A DNA stretch of 64,000 bases, from contig CAJUEW010000001.1 of NCBI GenBank assembly GCA_910585465.1, positions 434,001 to 498,000 on the forward strand. Reading direction: 5' to 3'. Below the pieces are notes generated by a model that saw only the letters and a program-made list of their open reading frames with translations, had not been told where the DNA came from and made no database searches. Positions 8,793-17,512 of this stretch are shown here, in pieces (position 1 is the first letter of the stretch; the number at the start of each line of letters is the position of its first letter). This DNA comes from an uncultured Lachnospiraceae bacterium (GTDB lineage: Bacteria; Bacillota; Clostridia; Lachnospirales; Lachnospiraceae). Both the position numbers and the translations under genes were made by a program.

Positions 8793-8821
8793 AATATACC
8801 ACAGTCCTTTTAAAAATGCAA
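8793..8821 (-). promoter_or_regulatory. Promoter of tRNA-Glu
   Basis: On the minus strand TTGCAT (8816-8821) and TATATT (8793-8798) with a 17-base spacer, about 25 bases before the tRNA. Confidence 0.75.
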
Positions 8822-8889
8822 GCAGTTTTTTATTTTTTTTACATATTTTTTTGAAAGCTGCAAAAACTGTAGAAAAGAGGAGGGATGAC

Positions 8890-9246
8890 ATGGATTACAT
8901 CAATGCATTCTGGGTCGGAGGACTGATATGTGCTCTGGTACAGATATTAATGGAAAAAACCAAGCTCATGCCAGGCAGGATTATGGTGCTGCTGGTCTGC
9001 AGCGGAGCAGTGCTTGGAGCTATCGGACTCTATGGACCGTTCCAGGAATATGCCGGAGCCGGAGCCAGCGTTCCGCTGCTGGGCTTTGGAAACATTCTGT
9101 GGAAAGGAATTAAAGAGGCTGTGGATACGGACGGCTTTATTGGAATCTTCAAAGGAGGATTCACAGCAAGCGCAGCCGGAATCTGTGCTGCTCTCGTATT
9201 TGGGTATCTGGCAAGCCTGGTATTTGATTCCAAAATGAAAAAATAA
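8890..9246 (+). CDS. spoVAE: Stage V sporulation protein AE (SpoVAE)
   Basis: A 118-residue integral membrane protein with about four hydrophobic segments, matching SpoVAE in length and sequence character (FWVGGLICALVQILMEKTK, LGFGNILWKG, FKGGFTASAAGICAALVFGY). SpoVA proteins form the channel that moves dipicolinic acid into the forespore and out at germination. Start: ATG 8890 preceded by GAGGAGG at 8877-8883. It stands alone here; spoVAC and spoVAD, the usual upstream partners, are absent on both sides, and a terminator follows directly. Confidence 0.88.
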   Translation: MDYINAFWVGGLICALVQILMEKTKLMPGRIMVLLVCSGAVLGAIGLYGPFQEYAGAGASVPLLGFGNILWKGIKEAVDTDGFIGIFKGGFTASAAGICAALVFGYLASLVFDSKMKK

Positions 9247-9254
9247 AAATTACA

Positions 9255-9283
9255 GAGCACAAGGAAGACGTCTCCTTGTGCTC
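9255..9283 (+). terminator. Terminator after spoVAE
   Basis: GAGCACAAGG and CCTTGTGCTC pair around a 9-base loop, followed by CCCTGTTT. It starts 9 bases after the spoVAE stop. Confidence 0.7.
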
Positions 9284-9305
9284 CCCTGTTTATTCATATC
9301 TTACA

Positions 9306-9797
9306 TTATGCATAATTTTGGTTTCGGAAGATTATGCCTTTATAGCGGGCCAGAACATTTAACAGGATACTTCCCAGAATAACCACCGCAGCTATCTCTC
9401 CAAGCCCAACTGTCAGCATCATAAACGGAATCGGCAGATTTACGCCATATCCATAGTATAATACAAACGGTACAATCAATGTATTGGCAACAACCGGAGG
9501 AAGCAGTACAAGAAACCGGTTGCCCCGCAGGCAGTAGGAACCCACAGCGCCTAACAGGGTTGCAAGGCTTCCAAAGATCATGTCTGCCAAAATAGACCCC
9601 CCTATCATATTGGAAAGAAAGCATCCAATAAACAGCCCCGGTATGGCTGCCGGAGTGAAATAAGGAAGAATCACCAGAGCTTCTGCCACGCGCACCTGTA
9701 TCTCCCCATAGCTGATAGGGGCGAATACAGTGCAGAGCACTACATAGATGGCTGCAATCAATGCCGCCTGGGTAAGAAATAATACCTTGTTGTTCAT
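9306..9797 (-). CDS. queT: QueT family transporter (queuosine precursor ECF S component)
   Basis: A 163-residue membrane protein with five or six hydrophobic helices. Conserved QueT stretches are visible: ISYGEIQVRVAEALVILPYF, IGCFLSNMIGGSILADMIFGSLATLLGA and the C-terminal GLGEIAAVV. QueT is the substrate-binding S component of an energy-coupling factor transporter that imports preQ0/preQ1 for queuosine in tRNA. Start ATG 9797 with AAAGGAG at 9808-9814. The upstream leader folds like a preQ1 riboswitch, which supports the substrate. No queuosine enzymes are adjacent. Confidence 0.9.
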   Translation of the reverse strand: MNNKVLFLTQAALIAAIYVVLCTVFAPISYGEIQVRVAEALVILPYFTPAAIPGLFIGCFLSNMIGGSILADMIFGSLATLLGAVGSYCLRGNRFLVLLPPVVANTLIVPFVLYYGYGVNLPIPFMMLTVGLGEIAAVVILGSILLNVLARYKGIIFRNQNYA

Positions 9798-9805
9798 ATT
9801 CAGTT

Positions 9806-9849
9806 GTCTCCTTTAGTTTTGTTTTACGTGTGGAAGGTCTCGAACACAC
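9806..9849 (-). promoter_or_regulatory. preQ1-I type riboswitch overlapping the queT ribosome site
   Basis: Read on the minus strand: a 5-bp stem GTGTG (9845-9849) / CACAC (9828-9832), a 12-base loop TTCGAGACCTTC, then the A-rich tail GTAAAACAAAACTAAAGGAG. Stem length, loop length and tail match the B. subtilis and T. tengcongensis preQ1-I aptamers, where the tail folds back into the loop as a pseudoknot. The tail runs into the Shine-Dalgarno sequence, so ligand binding would block translation. Assignment by eye; a covariance search was not possible. Confidence 0.72.
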
Positions 9850-10084
9850 AGATTTCTGCTATTTTTATAGCTTATATACCGTATCATATTCAAAAAGAAA
9901 ATGCAAGCCGCACTCCGCCTGAGTTCTGTAAAATATAATCCTTGAGGTTCAAAAAGCTCCGGGATTTTTGTCTGCTGAAAATTCAGTATTTTTTAAGAAT
10001 TCTTCTGTTTTTCCGGTATTGTTTTCTATATCTGCATATGCTATTATACCGAAAGTGATTGAAAGTTATATTGGAGGAATACAA

Positions 10085-10819
10085 ATGTTATCAAAATTCA
10101 GGAATTTTGGAAAAAGCTATCCGCATATATGGACAATTTTATATTTTGTAATCTATCTAATCTGGTTTGTCTGGCTGGAAAGCCGTGCCAGCATGCCCTA
10201 TCACGTAATTCATTTCCCGCTGGATGACTATATTCCATTTTGCGAATATTTTATTATTCCGTATTTTCTCTGGTTTGTATATATAGCAGCCGTCTTTTTA
10301 TGGCTGTTCACCAGGGATCGACAGAATTTTTACCGGTATATTATTTTTCTGTATACGGGCATGACTTTATTTCTGGTTATTTCCACAGTCTATCCCAACG
10401 GACATTTACTCCGTCCGCTGGAATTCAGGAGAGACAATATTTTTATCAAGATGGTATGCTTCCTGTACTGGGCCGATACCTCCACCAATATACTGCCAAG
10501 TATTCATGTATTTAATTCTATCGCAGCACATGCGGCTGTAATGAATACACCGGGACTTTTCAAACACAAATGGACAGTCAGATGTTCCCGCATCCTGTGC
10601 GTATCCATCATCCTGTCCACCATGTTTTTAAAGCAGCACTCCTGTATGGATGTCATGCTGGGAACTGCTCTTGCTATTGGTATGAATAAGCTGGTTTATC
10701 ATTCCGGCTTCTTAGTTAAATCCCATTACCTTATTGGCAAGCTTGTACGCAATGACCGAAACCTTTCGTCCTCCTTTTCCGGGAAGATTCATGGCACGGC
10801 CAAAGATACCGAAATATAA
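10085..10819 (+). CDS. PAP2 superfamily phosphatase, membrane-bound
   Basis: A 244-residue protein with about six membrane helices. PAP2 motifs are present in altered form: LLRPLEFRRD, ILPSIHVFNS (in place of PSGH) and the last motif KQHSCMDV with H-x3-D. Members dephosphorylate lipid phosphates such as undecaprenyl pyrophosphate or phosphatidic acid, or transfer lipid head groups. The ATG at 10085 has GGAGG 10 bases upstream; the open frame before it is unlikely to be coding. Its last 108 bases overlap the 3' end of a glycosyltransferase gene on the other strand. Confidence 0.82.
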   Translation: MLSKFRNFGKSYPHIWTILYFVIYLIWFVWLESRASMPYHVIHFPLDDYIPFCEYFIIPYFLWFVYIAAVFLWLFTRDRQNFYRYIIFLYTGMTLFLVISTVYPNGHLLRPLEFRRDNIFIKMVCFLYWADTSTNILPSIHVFNSIAAHAAVMNTPGLFKHKWTVRCSRILCVSIILSTMFLKQHSCMDVMLGTALAIGMNKLVYHSGFLVKSHYLIGKLVRNDRNLSSSFSGKIHGTAKDTEI

Positions 10820-11731
10820 TTTGTAATAAAGACCTGCATCCCTTTTTTTAAGGTATTGCCACAGGTCTTTTTTCTTTTCCAGACTTTCCGCAGTACCGGA
10901 ACGAATCAGCATAATCGACGAAACTGTCATCATAATCTCCAGATAGCTGCTCATATATTTCCGCAGCTTCAGATTCGGGATACTCCTCAGATCGTACTGA
11001 TCAATCATAATCTTGTTCACCTTAATCTGCTGATCCACCCTGCCGATCATCACCTGTTCATTGACCGACTGATCAGATCTTCCTATAAAATACCGATATA
11101 AATCGATATCCATATAATAGAGAGTCTTTACATACGGAAGCGGATAATACACAAAAATATTGTCCACATAAAATGTATGCTTCGGAAGCTCCAGGCCACA
11201 GCTTTGCAGCATCTGTGTCCTGTAAATAACCGAATGCATCAGAATATATTGCCCCAGACGAAAATGCTTCACATCATTCCAGGTAAATACCTGATCCTGA
11301 GGAAATGCCGTTGTATAACGGATCGTCTTTTTACGTTTTGCCCCCTGCTTTTCATAGACATAGTTGCAAATCATCATATCAACCGTGTTGCCTTCCCTTA
11401 CCAGCTCCGCCAGCTTAGAAAGCGCCTTCTGATAGCTATCTGCATCTACCCAGTCATCGCTGTCCACTACCTTAAAATACAGTCCGGTAGCATTTTGGAG
11501 ACCTGTATTGACCGCTTCTCCATGACCTCCATTCTCCTGGTGCACTGCCTTTACAATTCCCGGATACCGGGCTGCATATTCGTCTGCAATTTCCGCAGTC
11601 CTGTCCTTTGTTGAGCCGTCATCCACAATGATAATCTCCACGTCCTCACCGCCCGGCAGCAGTGATTCAATACAGTGCTTCATATATTCTTCGGAATTAT
11701 AGCAGGGAACTGCTATTGATAATAACTTCAT
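10712..11731 (-). CDS. Family 2 glycosyltransferase
   Basis: A 339-residue GT-A fold enzyme. N-terminal LLSIAVPCYNSEEYMKHCI and IIIVDDGSTKDRT bind the nucleotide sugar; KVVDSDDWVD carries the DXD metal motif (about residue 90). No membrane helices; the basic C terminus may lie on the membrane. It follows glf by 12 bases in the mutY-glf-GT order and probably acts in surface glycan synthesis, possibly with galactofuranose as donor, given glf next to it. That link is inference from context. Confidence 0.87.
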   Translation of the reverse strand: MKLLSIAVPCYNSEEYMKHCIESLLPGGEDVEIIIVDDGSTKDRTAEIADEYAARYPGIVKAVHQENGGHGEAVNTGLQNATGLYFKVVDSDDWVDADSYQKALSKLAELVREGNTVDMMICNYVYEKQGAKRKKTIRYTTAFPQDQVFTWNDVKHFRLGQYILMHSVIYRTQMLQSCGLELPKHTFYVDNIFVYYPLPYVKTLYYMDIDLYRYFIGRSDQSVNEQVMIGRVDQQIKVNKIMIDQYDLRSIPNLKLRKYMSSYLEIMMTVSSIMLIRSGTAESLEKKKDLWQYLKKRDAGLYYKLYFGIFGRAMNLPGKGGRKVSVIAYKLANKVMGFN

Positions 11732-11743
11732 CGTATACCCCTT

Positions 11744-12883
11744 TTATTTTATCTTCTCTGTCAGTCTCAGCGCCTTCAAAACCATAGCGTCAATGTTATA
11801 ATATTTATACTCAGCAAGACGGCCTAAAAGCCACACATTCGGGATCCCGTCAAGAAGCCTTTTGTATCTGTTATATAGTTTCTCATTTTCCTCATTCGCA
11901 ATGGCATAGTACGGAATCTCCCCTTCGGCCCCTGTGTAGGCAAACGGATATTCACGTACAATCGTCGTACCCGGCGCTTTCTGACCGGTCAGATATTTAA
12001 ACTCCGTAATTCGGGTAAAATCCTCGCTTACTGTATAGTTTACCACACTATGCCCCTGATAATCCTCCTGATCCAAATATTCAAAATCAAAATCAAGCGA
12101 ACGGTAGGGAAGCCTTCCGAAACGGCAGTCAAACAGCTCATCCAAAGGCCCTGTATAAATCACTTCGCCCGGGAACGGCTCGCCGTCAAAAAGAACCTTA
12201 TTTTCTGTAAATGATATTCTCTTTCTGGCATCTGTACCGGTCTGTACCGTAATATTCGGATGATCCAGCATTGCCTCAAACATAGGAGTATATCCCCTCA
12301 GAGGCATTCCCTGATAAGGCTCCTGAAAATACCGGTTATCATATGAGATCAGCACCGGCACCCTCCCGGTCACCGACGGGTCAATCTCCTCCGGTGTCTG
12401 TCCCCACTGTTTCATTGTATAATGAAGAAAAATATTTTCATACACGTAATCCGCAATCTGGCGGATCTCCGGATCATTATGCTCACGAAGCTTCAGAATC
12501 GGCACCCTTGTTTCCATACCAAATGCGTCAATCAGCTTCTTTTCCAGCGCGTCCGCTTTTTCCTTCTCGTATACCATATGAAGAGTATTCAAATTAAATG
12601 GCACCGGAATCAGAACGCCATGTACATTGGCCACTACCTCATGACCAAATTCATACCATTCCGTAAACCTGGACAGATAATCGTATGCCCTTTTTTCCCT
12701 TGTATGAAAAATATGAGGACCATATTTATGAATCAGAATTCCATGTTCATCCGGCTCATCATAGCAGTTTCCGCCGATATGGTCTCTCTGCTCCAGCACC
12801 AATACCTTTCTTCCCGCCTCAGCCAGCTCCCTTGCTGCCACACTGCCGGCTATGCCGGCACCAATAATTATGCTATTAAACAT
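11744..12883 (-). CDS. glf: UDP-galactopyranose mutase
   Basis: A 379-residue FAD enzyme interconverting UDP-galactopyranose and UDP-galactofuranose. The N-terminal Rossmann motif IIIGAGIAGSVAARELA, then HIGGNCYDE, HKYGPHIFHT, YTMKQWGQTPEEI and the C-terminal GRLAEYKYYNIDA are all canonical Glf segments, including the active-site Arg. The start is ATG 12883, with GAAGG 8 bases upstream and inside the end of mutY; a longer frame would run far into mutY. Presence of Glf predicts galactofuranose in the cell-surface glycan. Confidence 0.94.
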   Translation of the reverse strand: MFNSIIIGAGIAGSVAARELAEAGRKVLVLEQRDHIGGNCYDEPDEHGILIHKYGPHIFHTREKRAYDYLSRFTEWYEFGHEVVANVHGVLIPVPFNLNTLHMVYEKEKADALEKKLIDAFGMETRVPILKLREHNDPEIRQIADYVYENIFLHYTMKQWGQTPEEIDPSVTGRVPVLISYDNRYFQEPYQGMPLRGYTPMFEAMLDHPNITVQTGTDARKRISFTENKVLFDGEPFPGEVIYTGPLDELFDCRFGRLPYRSLDFDFEYLDQEDYQGHSVVNYTVSEDFTRITEFKYLTGQKAPGTTIVREYPFAYTGAEGEIPYYAIANEENEKLYNRYKRLLDGIPNVWLLGRLAEYKYYNIDAMVLKALRLTEKIK

Positions 12884-12887
12884 TTTT

Positions 12888-13961
12888 TTACCTTCCTTCA
12901 TATTTCTCCTGTCCCAGTATAATATCCATATAATTTGCATAGGCTGCAAATGCAGCCGGAATTGGATACCTTGCTTCGGTTTCTCTTGCTTCTATAAAAA
13001 ACATGCCATTTTGATCCATGTTTTCCGACTCCTCCAGACTTACCGCATAGCCTGTCATCCGCCATTCCACATGACTGAATATATGCTTCGCCCCGGCAAG
13101 CGGCAGAATGCGGATCGGCGATAAGCCCCATGCTCTGATGCGTTCCAGCACCTCATCCTCTGATAGATGTCCCGCCAGATTCGGCAGTTCATAAAGTCCC
13201 GCCAGAAGTCCCTTGGACGGACGCTTTCTTATGGCAACACGACTGCCTTCCCGCAGAACAAGCACCGTCTTGTCTTCCATCCGGCGTTTCTTTTTTGCTT
13301 TCTTCTTCGGAAGCTCCTCCACAATATTCTGTGCTTTTGCCTTACAGCAAAAAGCAAGGGGACATTCTCCGCACTTTGCCTTTCCGTTTGGCACACAGAC
13401 TACCGCACCGACCTCAATCAGAGCCTGGTTAAAATCTCCGGCCCGATCCTCAGGAATGATTTTCCGCACCTCCTGCTCCATGGCGGTTTTCACAGATTGT
13501 CTCAGAATATCCTCATAGCTCGCTTTCACTCTGGACAATACCCGAAGAACATTTCCGTCCACTGCCGGCATACGGATGCCGAATGCAATGGAGCCAATGG
13601 CTCCTGCTGTATAATGTCCGATCCCGGGCAAAGAAAGCAGCGTTTCATAATCGGCAGGAAATTCCCCTTCATATTCCTGTACAATAATTCTGGCAGCCTT
13701 CTGCATATTGCGCGCCCGGTTATAATAGCCAAGTCCCTCCCACAGCTTCAAAAGCTGATCCTCCGGACAGTCTGCCAGTGCCTGTACATCCGGCAGAGAC
13801 TTTACAAAACGTTCAAAGAAAGGCTTTACTGCCTCTACTCTCGTCTGCTGCAGCATGATTTCCGACACCCAGACCCTGTACGGACTGTTATCCTCTCTCC
13901 AGGGAAGCACACGGGCATGTCCATCATACCATAAGAGCAGCGGTTTTACAATCTGTTCCAA
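12888..13961 (-). CDS. mutY: A/G-specific adenine DNA glycosylase MutY
   Basis: A 357-residue base-excision repair enzyme that removes A opposite 8-oxoguanine. Catalytic Glu in SEIMLQQTRVE, helix-hairpin-helix LPGIGHYTAGAI with the catalytic Asp in MPAVDGNVLR, and an iron-sulfur site CVPNGKAKCGECPLAFCC with spacing C-x7-C-x2-C-x5-C, then a C-terminal NUDIX-like domain for 8-oxoG recognition. The start is TTG at 13961 preceded by AGGAGG. It overlaps the ribosome site of glf, so the two are likely cotranscribed. Confidence 0.94.
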   Translation of the reverse strand: MEQIVKPLLLWYDGHARVLPWREDNSPYRVWVSEIMLQQTRVEAVKPFFERFVKSLPDVQALADCPEDQLLKLWEGLGYYNRARNMQKAARIIVQEYEGEFPADYETLLSLPGIGHYTAGAIGSIAFGIRMPAVDGNVLRVLSRVKASYEDILRQSVKTAMEQEVRKIIPEDRAGDFNQALIEVGAVVCVPNGKAKCGECPLAFCCKAKAQNIVEELPKKKAKKKRRMEDKTVLVLREGSRVAIRKRPSKGLLAGLYELPNLAGHLSEDEVLERIRAWGLSPIRILPLAGAKHIFSHVEWRMTGYAVSLEESENMDQNGMFFIEARETEARYPIPAAFAAYANYMDIILGQEKYEGR

Positions 13962-13993
13962 TATTCGACCTCCTATCTGGTGTACCTATACAG

Positions 13994-14674
13994 CTAAAGC
14001 CGTACCTCTATTGCTTTGTCTGCCCGGACAGAATCCGGCGTCACCAGGCAGTCCACTGCCATAATCTGTACGCCTGCATCCGCTGCCGCCCGCAGAGCTT
14101 CCCCGAATTCCGGATGTGTCCTGTCATTGGGCTCCAGCCGGCAAACACCCTGCATTTGTATAATAAACAAAATTCCCGCCAAATATCCGGCTTTCCGGCA
14201 GACAATCAATTCCCTGATATGCTTGACCCCCCGTTCAGTGGGAGCGTCCGGGAAACGGGCCACGCCATTCTCCTCCAGCGTCACACCCTTTACTTCCAGA
14301 TACATTCTGCGCTCTCCTTCCTCCAGATACAGATCAAACCGGGAATTGCCGTACCGGGTTTCCGGAAATATCTTTACATTTTCGGAGAAAAGATTCCCGT
14401 TGCGTATCCACTCCTCCGCCACCTTATTCGGTATCTGGGAATCTATATTGATGACCTGTCCGTTTTTCTCCACGGCAATCAAATCCAGGGCTGTCTTTCT
14501 CTTCGGACTGTTATTTCGCTGTACCCAGATACGGGCGCCCGGAAGCAAAAGCTCCCTGCATCGGCCGGTATTCTTTACATGACAGATTTCATCTCCGTGT
14601 TCCGTCGCCACTTGGGCAATAAAACGATTGGGACGAGATTTGAATACTGCCTCCTCTATTCTCTCATATCTCAT
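13994..14674 (-). CDS. sfsA: SfsA family DNA/RNA nuclease-like protein
   Basis: A 226-residue SfsA protein. Recognisable stretches are RPNRFIAQV, CHVKNTGRCRELLLPG, SRFDLYLE, YLEVKGVTLEENG-ARFPDAPTERGVKHI and the C-terminal DPSV-like segment. The family has an N-terminal OB-like domain and a PD-(D/E)XK nuclease fold (E-V-K in the middle). Historically named for maltose-gene stimulation in E. coli, but its cellular role is not settled. ATG 14674 follows AGAGGTTGAT. Divergent from the HAD gene at 14795. Confidence 0.92.
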   Translation of the reverse strand: MRYERIEEAVFKSRPNRFIAQVATEHGDEICHVKNTGRCRELLLPGARIWVQRNNSPKRKTALDLIAVEKNGQVINIDSQIPNKVAEEWIRNGNLFSENVKIFPETRYGNSRFDLYLEEGERRMYLEVKGVTLEENGVARFPDAPTERGVKHIRELIVCRKAGYLAGILFIIQMQGVCRLEPNDRTHPEFGEALRAAADAGVQIMAVDCLVTPDSVRADKAIEVRL

Positions 14675-14794
14675 ATCAACCTCTGTTTATCCGGCAGTGT
14701 AACAAACCGGGCATTTTCTGCGGCCTCTTGATTTTTTCCCTCATTTCCAATAAAATAGAACAAAAAATTAACATTTATTGAAAGGAAAATCTTC

Positions 14795-15427
14795 ATGAAA
14801 CCAGACAGCATTATTTTGGATATAGACGGCACTCTGTGGAATTCCACCCCCATTGTGGCAGATGCCTGGAATAAAGTCATTGAAAAAAGAGCTGATATCC
14901 CGTTTCGCTTTACTGCCCATCAATTAACGCAGCTTTTTGGTCGTTCTCTTTTTGCCATTGCTGACCTTGCTTTTCCTTTTTTGGAGGAAAAGGATCGTTA
15001 CTCCCTGATCGACGCCTGCTGTGAACAGGAACATAAATACCTATATGCATCTGACCGCAGCCTGCTTTATCCGGGCGTTGCCGATACCGTCCGGAAGCTC
15101 TCCGGCAAATATAAGCTTTTTATTGTCAGCAACTGTCAGAACGGTTATATCGAGCTTTTCCTTGATAAGACCGAACTGGGTCCCTATATCACTGATTTTG
15201 AATGTCCCGGAACCTCCGCCCGGAGCAAAGGAACCAACATCCGTCTTGTTATGGAACGCAATGCTCTAAAAAGCCCTGTCTATGTGGGCGATATTCAGGG
15301 TGATCAGCTTGCTTCCAGGGAAGCAGGAATTCCATTCTGCTATGCCTCGTATGGCTTTGGCAGTGCAGAAAACCCTGATTATACAATCCGGCAGTTTTCT
15401 GATCTGCTGACGCTTTTTCAGGACTGA
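14795..15427 (+). CDS. HAD superfamily hydrolase (phosphoglycolate phosphatase-like)
   Basis: A 210-residue HAD phosphatase. Motif I is DIDGTLWNS with nucleophile and acid Asp, motif II Ser in FIVSNCQNG, motif III Lys in SARSKGTNI, motif IV YVGDIQGD. A helical cap lies between motifs I and II (about 15-85), as in subfamily IA Gph/PGP enzymes. Substrate not determinable. Start ATG 14795 after GAAAGGAAAAT. Confidence 0.88.
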   Translation: MKPDSIILDIDGTLWNSTPIVADAWNKVIEKRADIPFRFTAHQLTQLFGRSLFAIADLAFPFLEEKDRYSLIDACCEQEHKYLYASDRSLLYPGVADTVRKLSGKYKLFIVSNCQNGYIELFLDKTELGPYITDFECPGTSARSKGTNIRLVMERNALKSPVYVGDIQGDQLASREAGIPFCYASYGFGSAENPDYTIRQFSDLLTLFQD

Positions 15428-15435
15428 ATACCAGC

Positions 15436-16290
15436 CTACCTTTTAAACACCTCCCGGATCCGGACTTCTGCCTGAATCAGCGTCTCGTCCGACACTCCGG
15501 CCTGCTTCAGATAACCGTATTCATCCTGTGTTCCTTTTCCATGAAAGACCAGATAGGCCCCGGCATCACTTCCAAGCCCGATACAGGCAGAAAGGGATGC
15601 CGCTTTTTTGACCCGCTTTATCTGCATATCCAGATTCTTCTGTACTTCATCCTCCGGAAAACGTCCGCAGCCCAGCAGATTTCCCACAGGAGCAAGAGTC
15701 GGCATCCACGGCGTCCTGCGCTCTGCCAGCAGACATATCGTCTCCTCCTCCATAAAAAAGCCATGCTCCAGACTGTCCACTCCCGCTTCCAGCATCAGAT
15801 AACAGGTCTTATCCCCGTTACAGTGCGCCATAACTGCCATTCCGGCATCATGGGCCGCATCAATCATATATCGTATCTCATCCTTTTCCAATCCCTCCTC
15901 GCTTAAGGTTCCTGCATGAGCAAAGTCCAGAATTCCGCTGACCATAATTTTAATAAAGTCCGCTCCCTCCTCCTTTGCCCGCGCAACCAACGCCCGGTAC
16001 TCTGCCCAGTCTTCAAAGGAATGGCCTACAATCCCGCCGTAATGTCCTTTTTTATGAATTGCAAAGATTGGAGTCCGGTAGTCAATTCCATATTCCGGAG
16101 CCAGCTCCTTTGCCAGCTTTGACACTTCTTTGGCATCACCTCCGTCCCTGACAAAAAACACACCTGCATCCCGGCATTCTGCCAGATTCCTGCGTACAGC
16201 CGCTTCACATACACCGTCTTTGTGAAGCGCGACTGCCGCCTTATAATTTACTCCATCCATAATCATATGGGCATGACATTCACCACACAT
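15436..16290 (-). CDS. Amidohydrolase family protein
   Basis: A 284-residue TIM-barrel metal hydrolase. Metal-site pattern: HAH in GECHAHM at the N terminus, Lys in DFIKIMVSG (candidate bridging carbamate), His in MAHCNG and SLEHGF, Asp in GLGSDAG. The N-terminal beta domain of classical imidazolonepropionase-type enzymes is missing, but this short form starting at the HxH strand is common in clostridia, so it is not truncated. Substrate unknown. Convergent with the HAD gene, 8 bases apart. Confidence 0.8.
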   Translation of the reverse strand: MCGECHAHMIMDGVNYKAAVALHKDGVCEAAVRRNLAECRDAGVFFVRDGGDAKEVSKLAKELAPEYGIDYRTPIFAIHKKGHYGGIVGHSFEDWAEYRALVARAKEEGADFIKIMVSGILDFAHAGTLSEEGLEKDEIRYMIDAAHDAGMAVMAHCNGDKTCYLMLEAGVDSLEHGFFMEEETICLLAERRTPWMPTLAPVGNLLGCGRFPEDEVQKNLDMQIKRVKKAASLSACIGLGSDAGAYLVFHGKGTQDEYGYLKQAGVSDETLIQAEVRIREVFKR

Positions 16291-16341
16291 GCTTAATCAC
16301 CTCTGCTAAGCAGTGTACCATTTTTCGGAAAAAAAGTAAAA

Positions 16342-16809
16342 TCAAGGATACATAGAGTAATCTGCCGTTCTCTCATATGCCTCTGCGCTGGGATCCTTCA
16401 TCAAATAAATACGACGCCATTCCTTTGTCTCATCATTTCTTGCTGTTTCCGACTGGTTTCTGTACAGAAATCTGGCAATCTGGTAACAATCAATCCATAT
16501 TTCATTATTTCCATCTTTCTGAGATTCGTCAAAAATAAGCTGCATCCCAAAATGCAAATGTGTCTGATCAATATTATTTGTATCCTCTGTGGCACTGTAG
16601 CCGGTATGCCCCATGTACCCGATCACGTCCCCTGCCAGAACTACAGAACCCTCCTTCAGCTCCGGCTGATAAGGAAATCCCTGCCTCAGATGGGCATAGT
16701 AGTAATATCTTTTTTTGTCAAAGCTCCGCACTCCTATCCGCCAGCCTCCGTATTGATTCCATCCAAGCGCCTCCACGTAACCGGACTCAACGCAAATGAT
16801 GGGAGTACC
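16342..16809 (-). pseudogene. M23 metallopeptidase, C-terminal part, severed by the integrated element
   Basis: Carries the end of an M23 (LytM) peptidase domain: GTPIICVESGYVEALGWNQ at the break, YYYYAHLRQG, GYMGHTGYS and the zinc motif HLHFGM (HxH). The first zinc motif (HxxxD) is missing because it lies 6.7 kb away at 23534-24202. Placing the two parts together over the shared GGAGTACC gives an uninterrupted 376-codon frame. Without the N-terminal anchor and the first zinc ligands this part cannot form an active enzyme. It is the host side of attL. Confidence 0.92.
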
Positions 16810-16829
16810 TATTATGATATTAACGAGAG
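16802..16829. other. attL: 8-bp core plus 20-bp inverted repeat (left end of element)
   Basis: The core GGAGTACC (16802-16809) is followed by TATTATGATATTAACGAGAG (16810-16829). The exact reverse complement of this 20-mer lies at 23512-23531 before a second GGAGTACC. The core encodes part of the G-T-P motif of the M23 gene on the minus strand. Confidence 0.92.
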
Positions 16830-16873
16830 TTTTTCAATTACAAAAGATAGATGCTTATAAGCCCAAATTTTAT

Positions 16874-17512
16874 TTATCTTTCAATCAAATCTTCCATTGT
16901 GCAGCCTAAAACCCTGGCAAGGCTATATACTGTATCTACACTTGCTTTGTTGATGTTTTTGTTTCTCTGTTCATACATTTGTATTGAACGAAGGCTAACA
17001 CCGGAACGTACCGATAACTCTGCCTGAGTAAATCCATAGGCTGTGCGGATACGCTTTAAATTGGTTTCAGAAAAATGTTCCTTTATTCGTGAATCAACGA
17101 TATCTGCAAACTTTGTTATATCCGCCTCATGAAGAGTGTGGTACATTTTCTGTAAATCCTCAAAGGAGATAACCTTAAAAATATCACCGTATTTTCTGCC
17201 GGAATACCACTGATAATAGGCGGCTGCCCATCCAATCCAGTATTCCTTGGAGCGTCCAAAATGTTCCTGCGGTTCTATTTGAAGTTCTTGTCCTTTTGTT
17301 TCTGCAACAATTTCCCGGACGATCTCAATACCGCTTTTACCTGCAAGACAGGCAGGTTCACCGTTTTCTATCCGCTTGCCTACAGAACTTGCAATAAACA
17401 GTTTCACAAAGTCATTTCCGGGAATACCGCAAGTATTGACTGCGTAATCAAAGGCATCACCCAGTACCGACTGTGCCTTACTCAGATATATTTCTTGGTA
17501 TGCGTGCGTCAT
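16874..17512 (-). CDS. HTH (XRE) protein paired with DUF3990, putative antitoxin
   Basis: A 212-residue protein. The last 65 residues are an XRE-type helix-turn-helix (RIRTAYGFTQAELSVRSGVSLRSIQMYEQ), while the first 145 residues form a domain often found beside DUF3990 genes (IGWAAAYYQWYSGRKYGDIF). It starts 35 bases inside the end of the DUF3990 gene, so the two are translationally coupled with the putative toxin first. The twin palindromes at 18202 and 18245 are the likely binding sites of its HTH domain. Toxin-antitoxin behaviour is inferred from this arrangement. Confidence 0.75.
   Translation of the reverse strand: MTHAYQEIYLSKAQSVLGDAFDYAVNTCGIPGNDFVKLFIASSVGKRIENGEPACLAGKSGIEIVREIVAETKGQELQIEPQEHFGRSKEYWIGWAAAYYQWYSGRKYGDIFKVISFEDLQKMYHTLHEADITKFADIVDSRIKEHFSETNLKRIRTAYGFTQAELSVRSGVSLRSIQMYEQRNKNINKASVDTVYSLARVLGCTMEDLIER

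Noticed and set aside
14671..14880. Minus-strand frame spanning the sfsA-HAD gap
   Set aside because: No ribosome site, overlaps the start of the HAD gene and contains low-complexity intergenic codons.
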